This document shows positions 26,799 through 36,301 of a stretch of DNA of 64,000 bases, piece after piece (position 1 is the first letter of the stretch; the number at the start of each line of letters is the position of its first letter). The DNA lies in contig CALLMF010000044.1 of NCBI GenBank assembly GCA_938006335.1, forward strand, positions 62,001 to 126,000, read 5' to 3'. This DNA is from an uncultured Granulosicoccaceae bacterium (GTDB taxonomy: Bacteria; Pseudomonadota; Gammaproteobacteria; Granulosicoccales; Granulosicoccaceae). A model generated the notes under the pieces. The model saw nothing but the letters and a program-made list of their open reading frames with translations, was not told the DNA's origin and ran no database searches. Both the position numbers and the translations under genes were made by a program.

Positions 26799-28952
26799 TC
26801 AGTCGGACTGATACTGGTCCTGGAAGCGATCAATCAGCGTCTGCTGCGCACTGAAGGATGCACGTCGTTCACTCTCATCGACGGTTACTCGACGGTAGGC
26901 GCCTTCGCTTGTCATCTCCCAGGAGTAGGCGTTGTCGCGCAGGTAGAAATCGAGGCACTCTTCCTTGACTCTTTGCCCGGCCTCGCCCTCGATCGGTACC
27001 GCGATTTCCACTCGGCTGAAGAAGTTGCGTGGCATCCAGTCAGCACTCGAGATGTACACACGCTTGTCACCATCTGCGCCGAAGTACCAGACGCGTGAAT
27101 GCTCGAGAAACCTGCCGAGCACCGACACCACGCGAATGTTCTCGGACAGCCCATCGACACCTGCGCGCAGGATGCAGATGCCACGCACGATGAGCTCGAT
27201 CTTCACGCCAGCCTGGGAAGCCTGATAGAGCGCCTCGATAACGCGCGCATCTACCAGCGAATTCATACGCGCGATCACCCGACCCTTGCCACCTTCACGA
27301 GCCACTCGAATTTCCCTCTGGATCATGTCGATCACGAAGGAGTGCAAGGCGAAGGGCGCTTGCACGATACGCTTGAGGTCAAGTGTCTGACCCAGTCCCG
27401 TAAGCTGGGTAAATACTTTCTGCACATCTTCGGTCAAGGCCTTGCCGGACGAGAGCAGACTGATGTCGGTGTACAGCCGGGCGGTAGTGGCGTGATAGTT
27501 ACCGGTTCCTACATGCACGTATTTTTGCAATCGGTCCTTTTCGCGCCGAACAACCAAGACCATCTTGGCGTGCGTCTTGTAGCCGACCACGCCATAAACC
27601 ACTTGAATGCCAGCATCCTGCAGGCGAGTGGCCAGCGCAATATTGGCTTCCTCGTCAAAGCGTGCCCGCAGTTCGATCACGACAGTGACGTCCTTTCCTG
27701 AACGCGAGGCGTCCATCAGCGATTTCACAAACGCACTGCGATGCCCCGTGCGATACAAGGTCTGCTTGATGGCCAGTACATCCGGATCGCTGGCCGCCTG
27801 ACGCACCAGCTCTATGACAGGCTCATAGGATTCATACGGGTGGTGAAAAACGATGTCGCCACGCTGCTTGATCGTTGCGAACAGGTCCACACCGGCCTGG
27901 AACTGGGTAGAGACCATCGGTGAGAACGCTTCAAACTTGAGGTCCGGCCGATCAATCGAATCAGGGATCGCAAACAATCGGTTCAGGTTGACCGGACCAT
28001 CGACCCGGTACACATCACCATCATCGAGGCGGAACTGGCGCTGCAGGTACTTGAGCACCCGCGGAGGACATCCCGAGGCGACTTCGAGGCGCACTACCTG
28101 ACCGAAGTTTCGATGCATCAGCTCACTTTCCAAGGCGCGCCTGAGGTTCGCGACTTCCTCTTCCTGTACATAGAGTTCGCTGTTGCGTGTCACCTTGAAC
28201 TGGTACACCCCAAGCGGCTCCATACCGCTGAACAGCTGCGCGATCTCGGCGTGAATGATCGACGACAGGAATACGAATCCGTGTGGGTTGCCTGACACCG
28301 ATTGCGGCAATGGAATGACGCGCGGCAGCGAACGCGGCGCACGCACCAGCGCGTAACCTGAATCACGGCCAAACGCATCGACACCCCGCAAATCGATGAT
28401 GAAGGTCAAACTCTTGTTGGTCAGGCGCGGGAAGGGATGCGCGGGATCCAGGCCCAGCGGACTCAGGATGGGCGCTATTTCGTTCTTGAAGTAATCGGCG
28501 ACCCATTCACGTACCGATTGCGACCACTCGCTGCGCACCAGAAAGCGGATACCCTCATCGGCGAGCGCGGGAATAAGATGGTCATTGAGTACCTGGTATT
28601 GTCGCTTGACCAAGGCATGTGCGCGGGTCGTGACCAGTGCGAGCTCTTGTGTGGGGGACAAGCCGTCAATGCCGGCGCCCTCCACTCCGCCGAGAATCTT
28701 CTGCTTGGTACCCGCAACCCTCACTTCGAAGAATTCGTCGAGATTACTGCTGGAGATACACAGAAATCTCAGACGTTCGAGCAACGGCACCGACTCGTCC
28801 GTGGCCAGCTCCAGCACACGCTCATCGAAGGCAAGAAAGCTCGACTCGCGATTGCAGAGCGGCACATTCCGCAGATCCGGGCGGCTGAAGGTCTCAGGCA
28901 ATGCACCGCCCGACTTGCGCCGCGAGCCCGACCCGGATTTCTTGCTACTCAC
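26799..28952 (-). CDS. ppk1: Polyphosphate kinase 1
   Basis: A 717-residue enzyme polymerising inorganic polyphosphate from ATP. Four-domain layout: N (NRESSFLAFDERVLELA), head (FPRLTNKSLTFI) and two C domains with KTHAKMVLVVRRE and HVGTGNYHATTARLYT, where the catalytic His sits in the C1 domain. The GTG at 28952 overlaps the acpH stop (GTGA) and gives the normal start; an upstream frame is not conserved. An N-terminal basic Ser/Arg/Gly stretch precedes the family core. Confidence 0.96.
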   Translation of the reverse strand: MSSKKSGSGSRRKSGGALPETFSRPDLRNVPLCNRESSFLAFDERVLELATDESVPLLERLRFLCISSSNLDEFFEVRVAGTKQKILGGVEGAGIDGLSPTQELALVTTRAHALVKRQYQVLNDHLIPALADEGIRFLVRSEWSQSVREWVADYFKNEIAPILSPLGLDPAHPFPRLTNKSLTFIIDLRGVDAFGRDSGYALVRAPRSLPRVIPLPQSVSGNPHGFVFLSSIIHAEIAQLFSGMEPLGVYQFKVTRNSELYVQEEEVANLRRALESELMHRNFGQVVRLEVASGCPPRVLKYLQRQFRLDDGDVYRVDGPVNLNRLFAIPDSIDRPDLKFEAFSPMVSTQFQAGVDLFATIKQRGDIVFHHPYESYEPVIELVRQAASDPDVLAIKQTLYRTGHRSAFVKSLMDASRSGKDVTVVIELRARFDEEANIALATRLQDAGIQVVYGVVGYKTHAKMVLVVRREKDRLQKYVHVGTGNYHATTARLYTDISLLSSGKALTEDVQKVFTQLTGLGQTLDLKRIVQAPFALHSFVIDMIQREIRVAREGGKGRVIARMNSLVDARVIEALYQASQAGVKIELIVRGICILRAGVDGLSENIRVVSVLGRFLEHSRVWYFGADGDKRVYISSADWMPRNFFSRVEIAVPIEGEAGQRVKEECLDFYLRDNAYSWEMTSEGAYRRVTVDESERRASFSAQQTLIDRFQDQYQSD

Positions 28953-29557
28953 GAGGCTGACACCATGCGGTCGTGCAATGCTTGTGTCGATGCAACCAGG
29001 GATGGCCACAAGCTGCTGACGTGCGCCTGCAAGGTGGCGTCCAGGTCCCGCAGCACCGGCGCACAGTCGGCGAGCGGTGCGAACCCGGGTGATCGCCGGG
29101 ACAAGCGTTGCAGCGTGCGCTCGACACCGTCTTGCGTGCCCCAACTCAGCAGCAGGTGCTCTTCACGCAACACCACGGCAAAGCGCTGCAAGCCTGCAGG
29201 AAGATGAGCGTGTTTTTCTGCCAGGACCTGCTCCACCTTGCTTACGTGCGCCTCGAAGGAATCGGTAGTCAGGATAGCGGCATGGAGGTCCCAGGCCTGT
29301 ACCAGGTGATAATCTGCGGCGACATCGATGGCGATACCTGCGAAGCGGCGCAACGGTTTCGGGAACAGGCCACGCAGACGCGCCGTATTGTCGTGCCGGT
29401 CAGCAAAGACATCCACATGCCGGTGCAGACGAATTCCGCGAGCCACATCGGGCGGATGGGCCGATAGATCGGCGCCGCGCACGAAGTCGCCGGCAAATTG
29501 GCCGACCAACAGGTCGTCATCGCCAAAGGCGAGCAGAGAGTGCGCAAGGAAGTTCAT
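28949..29557 (-). CDS. acpH: Acyl carrier protein phosphodiesterase family
   Basis: A 202-residue HD-like AcpH/DUF479 protein. It begins MNFLAHSLLAFGDDDLLVGQ, with FAGDFVRGADL, GIRLHRHVDVFADRH (metal His) and DYHLVQAWDLH. The family removes 4'-phosphopantetheine from holo-ACP. The start ATG is 29557. Its stop overlaps the ppk1 start by 4 bases, so the pair is co-transcribed from a promoter in the short divergent gap to the MoeB-like gene. Confidence 0.88.
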   Translation of the reverse strand: MNFLAHSLLAFGDDDLLVGQFAGDFVRGADLSAHPPDVARGIRLHRHVDVFADRHDNTARLRGLFPKPLRRFAGIAIDVAADYHLVQAWDLHAAILTTDSFEAHVSKVEQVLAEKHAHLPAGLQRFAVVLREEHLLLSWGTQDGVERTLQRLSRRSPGFAPLADCAPVLRDLDATLQAHVSSLWPSLVASTQALHDRMVSAS

Positions 29558-29592
29558 CGCCTCTATGCTACCCCGCGCTATGCTACGAGCCG

Positions 29593-30369
29593 ATGGATCC
29601 CTCACCGGACAACCGCCACGCGCGCCACCTGACCCTGCCTCAGATCGGGGCCGACGGCCAGCAGGCGTTGGAATCCGCGCGCGTACTGATCGTGGGACTT
29701 GGCGGCTTGGGTTCCCCGGCTGCCTTGTATCTGGCGGCCGCTGGCATCGGTCGCGCCTCTGGCGGCGAGTTGGTACTCGCGGACTTCGACACCGTGGAGA
29801 TCTCCAATCTGCAGCGCCAGATTGCCCACGACACCCATCGCGCAGGTGAGCTCAAGACACACTCGGCCAGAACTGCCTGCCTTGCAATAGACCCGGCGCT
29901 CAGCGTTCGCACCATCGACCACGGTATCGATGAGGAAGACCTGGAAGCGCTGCTGCCCGATATGAATGTGGTGCTCGACTGCTCGGACAACTTCCCTACC
30001 CGCTTCGCACTCAACGCGGCGTGCGTGGCACATCGCACACCACTGGTGACTGGCGCCGCCATTCGCTTTGACGGGCAAGTCATGGTCGTTGATGCCCGTG
30101 AGCCTGAAATGCCCTGCTATCAGTGCCTGTACACCTCGGTCAGCGACGACAACGACACCTGCGCTCAGGTCGGCATCATCGGGCCCGTCGTCGGCGTTAT
30201 CGGTTGCATGCAGGCGCTGGAAGCGATGAAGATCATCACGGCCATCGGCGATAGCCTTGCAGGTCGACTGTTGCTGTTCGACGGACTCGCCAGCGAGTGG
30301 AACGAGGTCGCGCTTGCGCGCAGCCCCAACTGCCCGGTGTGTGCCGGGCGCGAGTCCTTACCGCGATAG
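29593..30369 (+). CDS. moeB: MoeB/ThiF-family sulfur-carrier adenylyltransferase
   Basis: A 258-residue E1-like enzyme that adenylates the C-terminus of a MoaD or ThiS protein. The nucleotide loop is VLIVGLGGLGSPAALYLAAAG, split at the Gly-rich turn, then NLQRQ(I) with catalytic Arg, DCSDNFPTRFALN and two Cys-x2-Cys zinc pairs (CYQC, CPVC). No rhodanese domain. Located outside a moa operon, between acpH and hslO. It is a plausible activator of the MoaD-like protein at 6480-6743 in this window; ThiF is the alternative. Confidence 0.9.
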   Translation: MDPSPDNRHARHLTLPQIGADGQQALESARVLIVGLGGLGSPAALYLAAAGIGRASGGELVLADFDTVEISNLQRQIAHDTHRAGELKTHSARTACLAIDPALSVRTIDHGIDEEDLEALLPDMNVVLDCSDNFPTRFALNAACVAHRTPLVTGAAIRFDGQVMVVDAREPEMPCYQCLYTSVSDDNDTCAQVGIIGPVVGVIGCMQALEAMKIITAIGDSLAGRLLLFDGLASEWNEVALARSPNCPVCAGRESLPR

Positions 30370-31296
30370 TCAGTGCCGCGTCGGTGGCGCATCCGCGCTG
30401 TCAGGATGGACAACATCGGACAGCTGCTCGTTGAACAAGGCAGCGACGTCTACAGCGTCGTAGCGGTAGTTGGCGTCGCAGAATTCGCAGTCGATATCTA
30501 CCGCGCCACGCTCGGCAATGATCGACTCCACTTCTTTCTGACCCAGTCCGGCGAGCATCGCGTCAGTCCTGGCCCGCGAACAACCACAATGAAACACCGG
30601 GGTGTCCGCGTCGAACACGCGCACCCGTTCCTCGTGGTAAAGCCGGTGCAGGATGACTTCAGGCGCTGTGTGCGCGAGCTCTCCAGACTCCAGCGTGTCA
30701 GCCAGCGCCGTCGCGCGTTGCCAGCCTTCGTCCTCATCGATCTGGCTGGCCACGTTCGCTTCACTCATCGGCAGGCGCTGCAGTAACAAGCCACAGGCCA
30801 CGTCCGTAGAAACGTCCAGTATCAGCTGGGTGGGCAGCTGTTCACTCGCGCGAAAGTAGCTCGCAATGGCATCAGCCAGAGAATCACCTTCCAGTGGCAC
30901 GATGCCCTGATAGGGCTCGGCCCCGAGGCGCGCCTCGATAGTGATGGTCAGCCTCGCATCCGCACCAAAGATGTCACCGAGCGTAGCGTCAGGCTCGGGG
31001 ATCGACGTCCAGCGAGCCAGGCCTCTGTACTGAGCGTCCGCGTTGACCTGAACGACCAGCAGATGCACATCCCCTTCCCCACGTACCTGAAACGTCATCT
31101 TGCCGTCGAACTTGATGGTGCCCGCCAGAAGCACGGCAGCCACGAAAGCCTCGCCCAACAAGCGGTCCACAACCGGAGGGTAGTCGGTGTTGGCGGTCGC
31201 ACGTTCACGGCTATCAGCCAGCTGCAAGAGCTCGCCCCGCACATCACAGGTCTCGATCAGGAAGCGGCAGCGCGCGTCCCGGTTCGGGGCAGACAC
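30370..31296 (-). CDS. hslO: Hsp33 redox chaperone
   Basis: A 308-residue holdase switched on by oxidation. The N-terminal domain contains GEAFVAAVLLAGTIKFDG; the C-terminal zinc switch is CGC (in FHCGCSRARTD) and CEFC (in DIDCEFCDAN), the CxC...CxxC pattern. GTG start at 31296. It converges on the MoeB-like gene without a gap and follows the BON lipoprotein by 8 bases on the same strand. Confidence 0.96.
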   Translation of the reverse strand: MSAPNRDARCRFLIETCDVRGELLQLADSRERATANTDYPPVVDRLLGEAFVAAVLLAGTIKFDGKMTFQVRGEGDVHLLVVQVNADAQYRGLARWTSIPEPDATLGDIFGADARLTITIEARLGAEPYQGIVPLEGDSLADAIASYFRASEQLPTQLILDVSTDVACGLLLQRLPMSEANVASQIDEDEGWQRATALADTLESGELAHTAPEVILHRLYHEERVRVFDADTPVFHCGCSRARTDAMLAGLGQKEVESIIAERGAVDIDCEFCDANYRYDAVDVAALFNEQLSDVVHPDSADAPPTRH

Positions 31297-31303
31297 GATC
31301 GGA

Positions 31304-31627
31304 TCAGTTGTTGAGTTCGAGGGTGTTGATCACCCCGTTGACGCCGTCGACGCCAGTCGCGATTCTCTCGGCTTCCTGCCGAACAGCGTCGTTGTCCACT
31401 CTGCCCGACAAGCGGATGAAACCGTTGTCGCGGGTGCTGACCAGAATGCCCTGATTGCCCGTTTGACCTGACGCCTCGAGCGCCGCTCGTACGCGCTCGG
31501 ACAACACGCTGTCGTCCTCGAGCTGCGGCCCGGTCCCCGTGGTCTCACATGCGCCAAGGGCGACCAGAGGCATGGCCAGCGACAATCGTAGCCACTGGCG
31601 GCGGGTGCGAATCTTTGGCTCAATCAT
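31304..31627 (-). CDS. Small BON-domain lipoprotein
   Basis: A 107-residue exported protein. The signal has a twin-arginine-like RTRRQWLRLS run and a lipobox VALGAC (Cys 27). A single BON domain (about 40-107) includes SERVRAALEASG, RDNGFIRLSGRV and the closing GVNGVINTLEL. BON domains usually mark envelope proteins (OsmY-like). Likely co-transcribed with hslO. Start chosen at ATG 31627. Confidence 0.85.
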   Translation of the reverse strand: MIEPKIRTRRQWLRLSLAMPLVALGACETTGTGPQLEDDSVLSERVRAALEASGQTGNQGILVSTRDNGFIRLSGRVDNDAVRQEAERIATGVDGVNGVINTLELNN

Positions 31628-31781
31628 GGGTGGGTCCTGTGATGAAACTTTCAATCCCGATGAAGCAAGAGTAACCGGAACTGCCAAAACAAACGCGGCG
31701 AACCGGAGACAAGCTAAGTCCGAGACTCACGCCACCGAGCGATAGCACCGAAGTGGCAAGGTCAAATCTCAGCTTCATCAC

Positions 31782-31790
31782 GACGTTACG
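31782..31790. repeat. Left 9-bp inverted repeat of the islet
   Basis: GACGTTACG covers the stop codon of the TIR-like gene; its inverse CGTAACGTC is at 32708-32716, just beyond the DUF2188 gene. The pair brackets the AT-rich two-gene islet, but 9 bp may match by chance. Confidence 0.35.
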
Positions 31791-32403
31791 TGTGCCCGTC
31801 TTTCACCCACTTCTGCATGTCCTCGATTAGCTCACTCGCTGGAAGCATTTCAACATCCCGCTTTGAGTATCCTTGGCCCGTCAGCGCATCGAAGTTGACG
31901 CCCATGAAATCCAGATAAGCGCCCCAAACCGCAGCGGGCCCTTTCGGGCGCACTTCCATGTCCGATGCCAACCAATTTCTAACTTCAGCCACGACGAGTT
32001 CAGGCTCGGCACGATGAGTAGCGATGTCCGAGTTTGACAAATCAGAAATGGCTGCCTGAAATCTGTATCGCTCCTCCTCAAGGATAAGACACCGCTTGGC
32101 TTTCAGCTTCTTAGATCCGTACAACCTGCAACCGACGTCAAGTCCAAGTTCGAAAGGCATATTTAGTCGGAAAAACTCACCCTTTCGCTTCGCCTTAAGT
32201 CGCGACAAGTCGTGTATCGCATACTTTGATTCTTTGACCAGTCTAGCGATTTTTTCCACTCTGGGACTTCCAGAATCCAATGCTTCCAGCGCGATTCTAG
32301 GTGTGTAACCCAGGTAGATTATCGTGAATAACAACGGGCGAAGAAGACCAATGTAGTCGTCATCAAACGGGCAGTTTACAAAAACGTTTGTCTCGAAATC
32401 CAT
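31786..32403 (-). CDS. TIR-like / deoxyribosyltransferase-like protein of unknown function
   Basis: A 205-residue protein of a family I know only as uncharacterised. Visible features: first strand NVFVNCPFDDDY, hydrophobic helix LLFTIIYLGY, RIALE, KYAIHDLSRL and NMPFELGLDVG (Glu85), then KAKRCLILEE. The order of a nucleotide-contacting first strand, an HDLSR strand and an FELG helix resembles TIR and nucleoside deoxyribosyltransferase folds, where the Glu of a similar FELG element is catalytic. This is a fold inference, not an established activity. It follows the DUF2188 gene by 15 bases and is AT-richer than its surroundings (two sampled 60-base stretches 40-48% GC against 65% in gatB). A role in anti-phage defence is possible. 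Confidence 0.7.
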   Translation of the reverse strand: MDFETNVFVNCPFDDDYIGLLRPLLFTIIYLGYTPRIALEALDSGSPRVEKIARLVKESKYAIHDLSRLKAKRKGEFFRLNMPFELGLDVGCRLYGSKKLKAKRCLILEEERYRFQAAISDLSNSDIATHRAEPELVVAEVRNWLASDMEVRPKGPAAVWGAYLDFMGVNFDALTGQGYSKRDVEMLPASELIEDMQKWVKDGHT

Positions 32404-32418
32404 TCGACTGTTCCGCGC

Positions 32419-32646
32419 TTAACCCTTCGACGACCTCGGATCATTTCCATAGCTATCACGCTCTCGAATGGTCCCATCCTTTTTGTGAATATAGAGCTCA
32501 GCTTTGTCCTTCTTGGCTTGAGCACGTGCGTAGTCGATCGCCTGTCGTTGAGTGTCAAACACTCTAGAGGCTCGCTCTGCTCCTGACTTCCTTACGCTCC
32601 AACCTCTATCGGCGTTTGGGACCACGTGTCGATCTTTCCGGGACAT
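32419..32646 (-). CDS. DUF2188 protein
   Basis: A 75-residue basic protein of the DUF2188 family: HVVPNADRGWSVRKSG, then the region RVFDTQRQAIDYARAQAKK and the ending ELYIHKKDGTIRERDSYGND, which matches the family's double-strand/helix layout. Function unknown; such proteins often occur in mobile or accessory contexts. It is first in a two-gene unit with the TIR-like gene. Lower GC than the gatB and BON neighbours suggests acquisition. Confidence 0.85.
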   Translation of the reverse strand: MSRKDRHVVPNADRGWSVRKSGAERASRVFDTQRQAIDYARAQAKKDKAELYIHKKDGTIRERDSYGNDPRSSKG

Positions 32647-32707
32647 GATTTCTCTGCGTGTGTCGTGTTCATCTCGGCCTTAGTCTCTCACACACAGCTA
32701 GCCACGG

Positions 32708-32716
32708 CGTAACGTC
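32708..32716. repeat. Right 9-bp inverted repeat of the islet
   Basis: CGTAACGTC, the inverse of the 31782-31790 element. It lies in the 88 bases between the DUF2188 gene and the gatB stop. No IS ends or integrase accompany it. Confidence 0.35.
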
Positions 32717-32734
32717 ATTATTGCTCCGACCGCG

Positions 32735-34168
32735 CTATCCATCGAGCTTTGACTTGAGAATCCTGTTCAACTCCCCGGGATTGACCTTGCCACCCGAGGC
32801 CTTCATGGCAGCGCCCACGAAGTAACCCATCAGCTTGGTCTTGCCACCTCGGTACTCGTCCGCCTGGGAAGGGTTGGCAGCGATGATCTCATCCACCAAC
32901 GTCTCGATGGCACCGGTGTCGGTGATCTGCTTGAGGCCTTCGCGTTCGATGATCTCATCAGCGGTGTCGCTGGAGGCCCACATGGACTCGAACACGCGCT
33001 TTGCGATCTTCCCGGAAATGGTGTCGTCTTCGATGCGTTGCAGCAAACCGGCAAAGCGTGCGGGTGTGAGCGGACAGGCGTCGAGCTCGAGCTCATCGCG
33101 CTTGAGCTGCGCGAACACCTCGCCCACCAACCAGGTGGAAGCCAGACGTGCCGGCGCGCCTTCTGCAATCGACGCCTCGAACCAGTCGGCCGTGGCCCGG
33201 TCGCTGGTGAGAATACTGGCTTCTGCCATGGCGACCCCGAGCGCGTCGACAAAACGCGCTCGACGCGTGTGTTGCAACTCCGGCATGGCCTCGACGATGG
33301 CCGTGACAAAGCTCTCGTCCACCACCACAGGTGGCAGGTCAGGGTCCGGAAAATACCGGTAGTCATTGGCTTCTTCCTTGGACCTCATGGCACGGGTTTC
33401 GTCAGCATCCGGGTCGTAGAGTCGCGTCTCCTGAACCACCGTGCCACCGTCTTCGATAAGTTCCACCTGGCGGGCAAACTCGTGCTCGATGGCACGCTCC
33501 AGGAAACGGAAGGAGTTGAGATTCTTGATCTCGGCACGCGTGCCGAGCTCCGTGCTGCCGGCAGGGCGTACCGAAACGTTGGCATCACAGCGGAACGAAC
33601 CTTCCTGCATGTTGCCGTCACACACCCCGACCCACCGCACCAGTGCGTGCATGTGTCGCGCATAGGCCACCGCCTCGGCCGCCGAGCGCATGTCGGGCTC
33701 GGAGACGATCTCGAGCAAGGGCGTGCCCGCCCGGTTCAGATCGATAGCGGTCGACCCGTCAACGAGATCGTGAACGGACTTGCCGGCATCCTCTTCCAGA
33801 TGCGCCCGTGTGATCCCGACGGTAACGACCGAACCATCATCCAGCGCGCACTCCACCGATCCCGGACCCACGACCGGCAGGGCCATCTGAGAGATCTGGT
33901 AGCCCTTGGGCAAATCCGGATAGAAGTAGTTTTTTCGGGCGAACACAGAGCGCCGGGCAAAGTCCGCGCCGATCGCTGTGGCGAGCCGCACTGCATGCGC
34001 CACCGCTTCGCGGTTGGGCACCGGCAGGACACCCGGTAAACCGAGGTCCACCGCACATGCCTGGCGATTGGGCTCGGCACCAAAGGCATTGGCCGCTCCG
34101 GAAAACAGTTTGGATTCGGTCAGTAGTCGAGAGTGAATCTCGAGACCGATCACGCATTCCCAGCTCAT
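32735..34168 (-). CDS. gatB: Asp-tRNA(Asn)/Glu-tRNA(Gln) amidotransferase subunit B
   Basis: A 477-residue tRNA-binding and kinase-like subunit. Recognised by [35 protein letters not shown], the zinc-site region [20 protein letters not shown] and [10 protein letters not shown], with a C-terminal YqeY-like tail. ATG 34168 overlaps the gatA stop. It works with GatA and GatC to convert misacylated tRNA to Asn- or Gln-tRNA. Confidence 0.98.
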   Translation of the reverse strand: MSWECVIGLEIHSRLLTESKLFSGAANAFGAEPNRQACAVDLGLPGVLPVPNREAVAHAVRLATAIGADFARRSVFARKNYFYPDLPKGYQISQMALPVVGPGSVECALDDGSVVTVGITRAHLEEDAGKSVHDLVDGSTAIDLNRAGTPLLEIVSEPDMRSAAEAVAYARHMHALVRWVGVCDGNMQEGSFRCDANVSVRPAGSTELGTRAEIKNLNSFRFLERAIEHEFARQVELIEDGGTVVQETRLYDPDADETRAMRSKEEANDYRYFPDPDLPPVVVDESFVTAIVEAMPELQHTRRARFVDALGVAMAEASILTSDRATADWFEASIAEGAPARLASTWLVGEVFAQLKRDELELDACPLTPARFAGLLQRIEDDTISGKIAKRVFESMWASSDTADEIIEREGLKQITDTGAIETLVDEIIAANPSQADEYRGGKTKLMGYFVGAAMKASGGKVNPGELNRILKSKLDG

Positions 34169-35646
34169 GCGACCTCCGGCATGCGCGTGTGCCAATCGGT
34201 GATCTGTTGAAAGTGATTAGCGGCGCGGAGCAGGCGTTCTTCATCGAAGGCACGACCGATCAATTGCAAACCGACAGGCAGGTCCTGGTCAAAGCCACAC
34301 GGCATCGAGAGCGCCGGCAAGCCGCAGAGATTGGCCGACACCGTATACAGATCGTTCAGGTACATCGATACCGGGTCATCACTCTTGGCGCCCCGATCGA
34401 AAGCTACCGTGGGTGTCGTTGGACCGGCGATAAGGTCCACGGACTGGAAGGCTTCGTCAAACTCGCTGGCGATCAATTGCCGCACCTGCTGCGCCTTCTT
34501 GTAGTAGGCGTCGTAGAAGCCCGCTGACAAGACGTAGGCACCGATGAGGATACGTCGCTGCACTTCAGCACCAAAGCCTTCCGCACGTGAACGCTCGTAC
34601 AGGTCAGCAAGATCGACCGGGTTGTCGCAACGGTGACCAAAGCGCACACCGTCAAAACGCGACAGGTTGCTCGAGGCCTCTGCGGGCGCCACGATGTAGT
34701 AGGCCGAAATTCCCAGTGATTGCTTCGCCAAGGAGATAGGTACCAGTGTCGCACCACTGGCTTCCATTTCCGCAAGTCCAGCCCTCACTGCCACGGCAAC
34801 GCCCTCGTCGAGCCCGTCTGCGAAGAACTCCTCGGGTACGCCAATACGCAGACCGGAGAGACCACCACCTTTTGCCAATGCCCCCGGCCAGTCCGGTACA
34901 TCCTCCGGACTACTGGTCGCGTCACGTGGGTCGTGTCCGGACATGGCATGCAACACCGCAGCACAATCATCAGCGCTGGCCGCAATCACGCCCCCTTGGT
35001 CGAAACTCGACGCAAACGCGATCATGCCGTAGCGCGACACACGCCCATAGGTGGGTTTTATGCCGGTCACACCACAAAAAGCGGCAGGCTGTCGGATCGA
35101 GCCGCCGGTGTCAGTAGCCGTGGCAGCCGGCGCAAGGCGAGCCGCCACGAGAGCTGCACTCCCTCCCGAAGAGCCCCCCGGTACCGCCGTGCGCTTCCAC
35201 GGATTTTCAACAGCACCAAAGAAGCTGTTCTCGTTGGAGGAACCCATCGCGAATTCATCCATGTTGGCCTTGCCGAGCGTGACCATCCCGGCGCTTGCGA
35301 GGCGCGACACCACACTCGCCTCATAGGGAGACACATAAGACTCGAGCATGCGCGAGCCGCAGGTGGTCGGAAGCTCGATGGTGCAGAAGATGTCCTTGTG
35401 AACCAGGGGCACACCGGTGAGAGGTGCTGAATCACCGGACTGTCGATTGGCGTCCGCTGCAGCGGCAGCAGCAAGCGCTGCACTGGCGTCACTGCAGATC
35501 AGACTGTTGAGAGACCCGTCATGCTGTTTGATGCGATCAAGACAATGCTGTGTCAGCTCGACACTGGACACCTCTCCGGCGTCGAGGGCCGCCACCTGAT
35601 CACATACGCCGAGCGCGTGCAGCGGGCGATTGGCGATGATGCTCAT
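34165..35646 (-). CDS. gatA: Asp-tRNA(Asn)/Glu-tRNA(Gln) amidotransferase subunit A
   Basis: A 493-residue amidase-signature subunit that frees ammonia from Gln. The Ser-cisSer-Lys triad region is visible: the Lys in VPLVHKDIF, the first Ser in [14 protein letters not shown] and [12 protein letters not shown], where the cis-Ser and nucleophile Ser lie. ATG 35646 overlaps the gatC stop. Middle gene of gatCAB. Confidence 0.98.
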   Translation of the reverse strand: MSIIANRPLHALGVCDQVAALDAGEVSSVELTQHCLDRIKQHDGSLNSLICSDASAALAAAAAADANRQSGDSAPLTGVPLVHKDIFCTIELPTTCGSRMLESYVSPYEASVVSRLASAGMVTLGKANMDEFAMGSSNENSFFGAVENPWKRTAVPGGSSGGSAALVAARLAPAATATDTGGSIRQPAAFCGVTGIKPTYGRVSRYGMIAFASSFDQGGVIAASADDCAAVLHAMSGHDPRDATSSPEDVPDWPGALAKGGGLSGLRIGVPEEFFADGLDEGVAVAVRAGLAEMEASGATLVPISLAKQSLGISAYYIVAPAEASSNLSRFDGVRFGHRCDNPVDLADLYERSRAEGFGAEVQRRILIGAYVLSAGFYDAYYKKAQQVRQLIASEFDEAFQSVDLIAGPTTPTVAFDRGAKSDDPVSMYLNDLYTVSANLCGLPALSMPCGFDQDLPVGLQLIGRAFDEERLLRAANHFQQITDWHTRMPEVA

Positions 35647-35930
35647 TCGATCACCCTCGGTACCGTGAAGTAGCCCTCGTGCACCGCCGGAGCCGGTTTT
35701 TGCAGCGCGTCACGCTCGTCCGATTCGGACACCACATCAGCGCGCAGGTGCATCGCGCTGGATACCGGATGAGCCATGGGTTCGACACCCTCGGTATCGA
35801 CAGCGTTGAGACGCTCGACCAGCGCGAGCACAGGTGTGAGCTCGGCGGCCAGGGCATCGAGGCGGGATTCGTCAACGGCCAATCGCGCCAGATGCGCAAT
35901 GGTGCGGACGTCGTCCTTGTCTAGTGACAC
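35643..35930 (-). CDS. gatC: Asp-tRNA(Asn)/Glu-tRNA(Gln) amidotransferase subunit C
   Basis: A 95-residue small subunit that binds GatA and GatB. Typical start [18 protein letters not shown] and the [14 protein letters not shown] segment, then [17 protein letters not shown] and a closing [12 protein letters not shown] 35930 is the fitting start; an upstream extension is not conserved. First gene of the gatCAB unit, diverging from slyX across 131 bases. Confidence 0.95.
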   Translation of the reverse strand: MSLDKDDVRTIAHLARLAVDESRLDALAAELTPVLALVERLNAVDTEGVEPMAHPVSSAMHLRADVVSESDERDALQKPAPAVHEGYFTVPRVIE

Positions 35931-36061
35931 GGGAATTTCCGGGGCGGTGGTGAAGAGGACCTGGGCGCGGGGCGCCGCGAGGCGACCGCGAAATCTAGCA
36001 TAATGCGCCCGACACGCTATCCGGGCCACTCGCCCTTCCCTTACTACGCGCGCCCTGCTCC

Positions 36062-36301
36062 ATGGCTGACACCCACGACCACAGGCTCGAGGCACTCGAA
36101 CTCAAGCTGATGGAGTTCGAAGTCACGCAGAACGAGCTTGACGCCGTGGTGATTCGCCAGGCGGCGGAAATAGACCATCTGAAGCTTGCACTACAAAATG
36201 TACTGACGCGGCTCGACAACCTTGGAAACACCGCCGATGGCGACACCGGGGGCGGCGATGACAACACCCGCATTGAGCACGAGTTGCCGCCCCACTATTG
36301 A
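36062..36301 (+). CDS. slyX: SlyX-like protein
   Basis: A 79-residue coiled-coil protein of the SlyX family: RLEALELKLMEFEVTQNELD, IRQAAEIDHLKLALQNVL and a Pro-rich end (ELPPHY). Function unknown. It starts from ATG 36062. Its 3' end overlaps the next, convergent gene by 7 bases. Confidence 0.9.
   Translation: MADTHDHRLEALELKLMEFEVTQNELDAVVIRQAAEIDHLKLALQNVLTRLDNLGNTADGDTGGGDDNTRIEHELPPHY

Noticed and set aside
31786-32646. Calling the TIR-like/DUF2188 pair a named defence system
   Set aside because: No motif matches a characterised system; only the fold resemblance and GC shift support it, so it is reported as a candidate.
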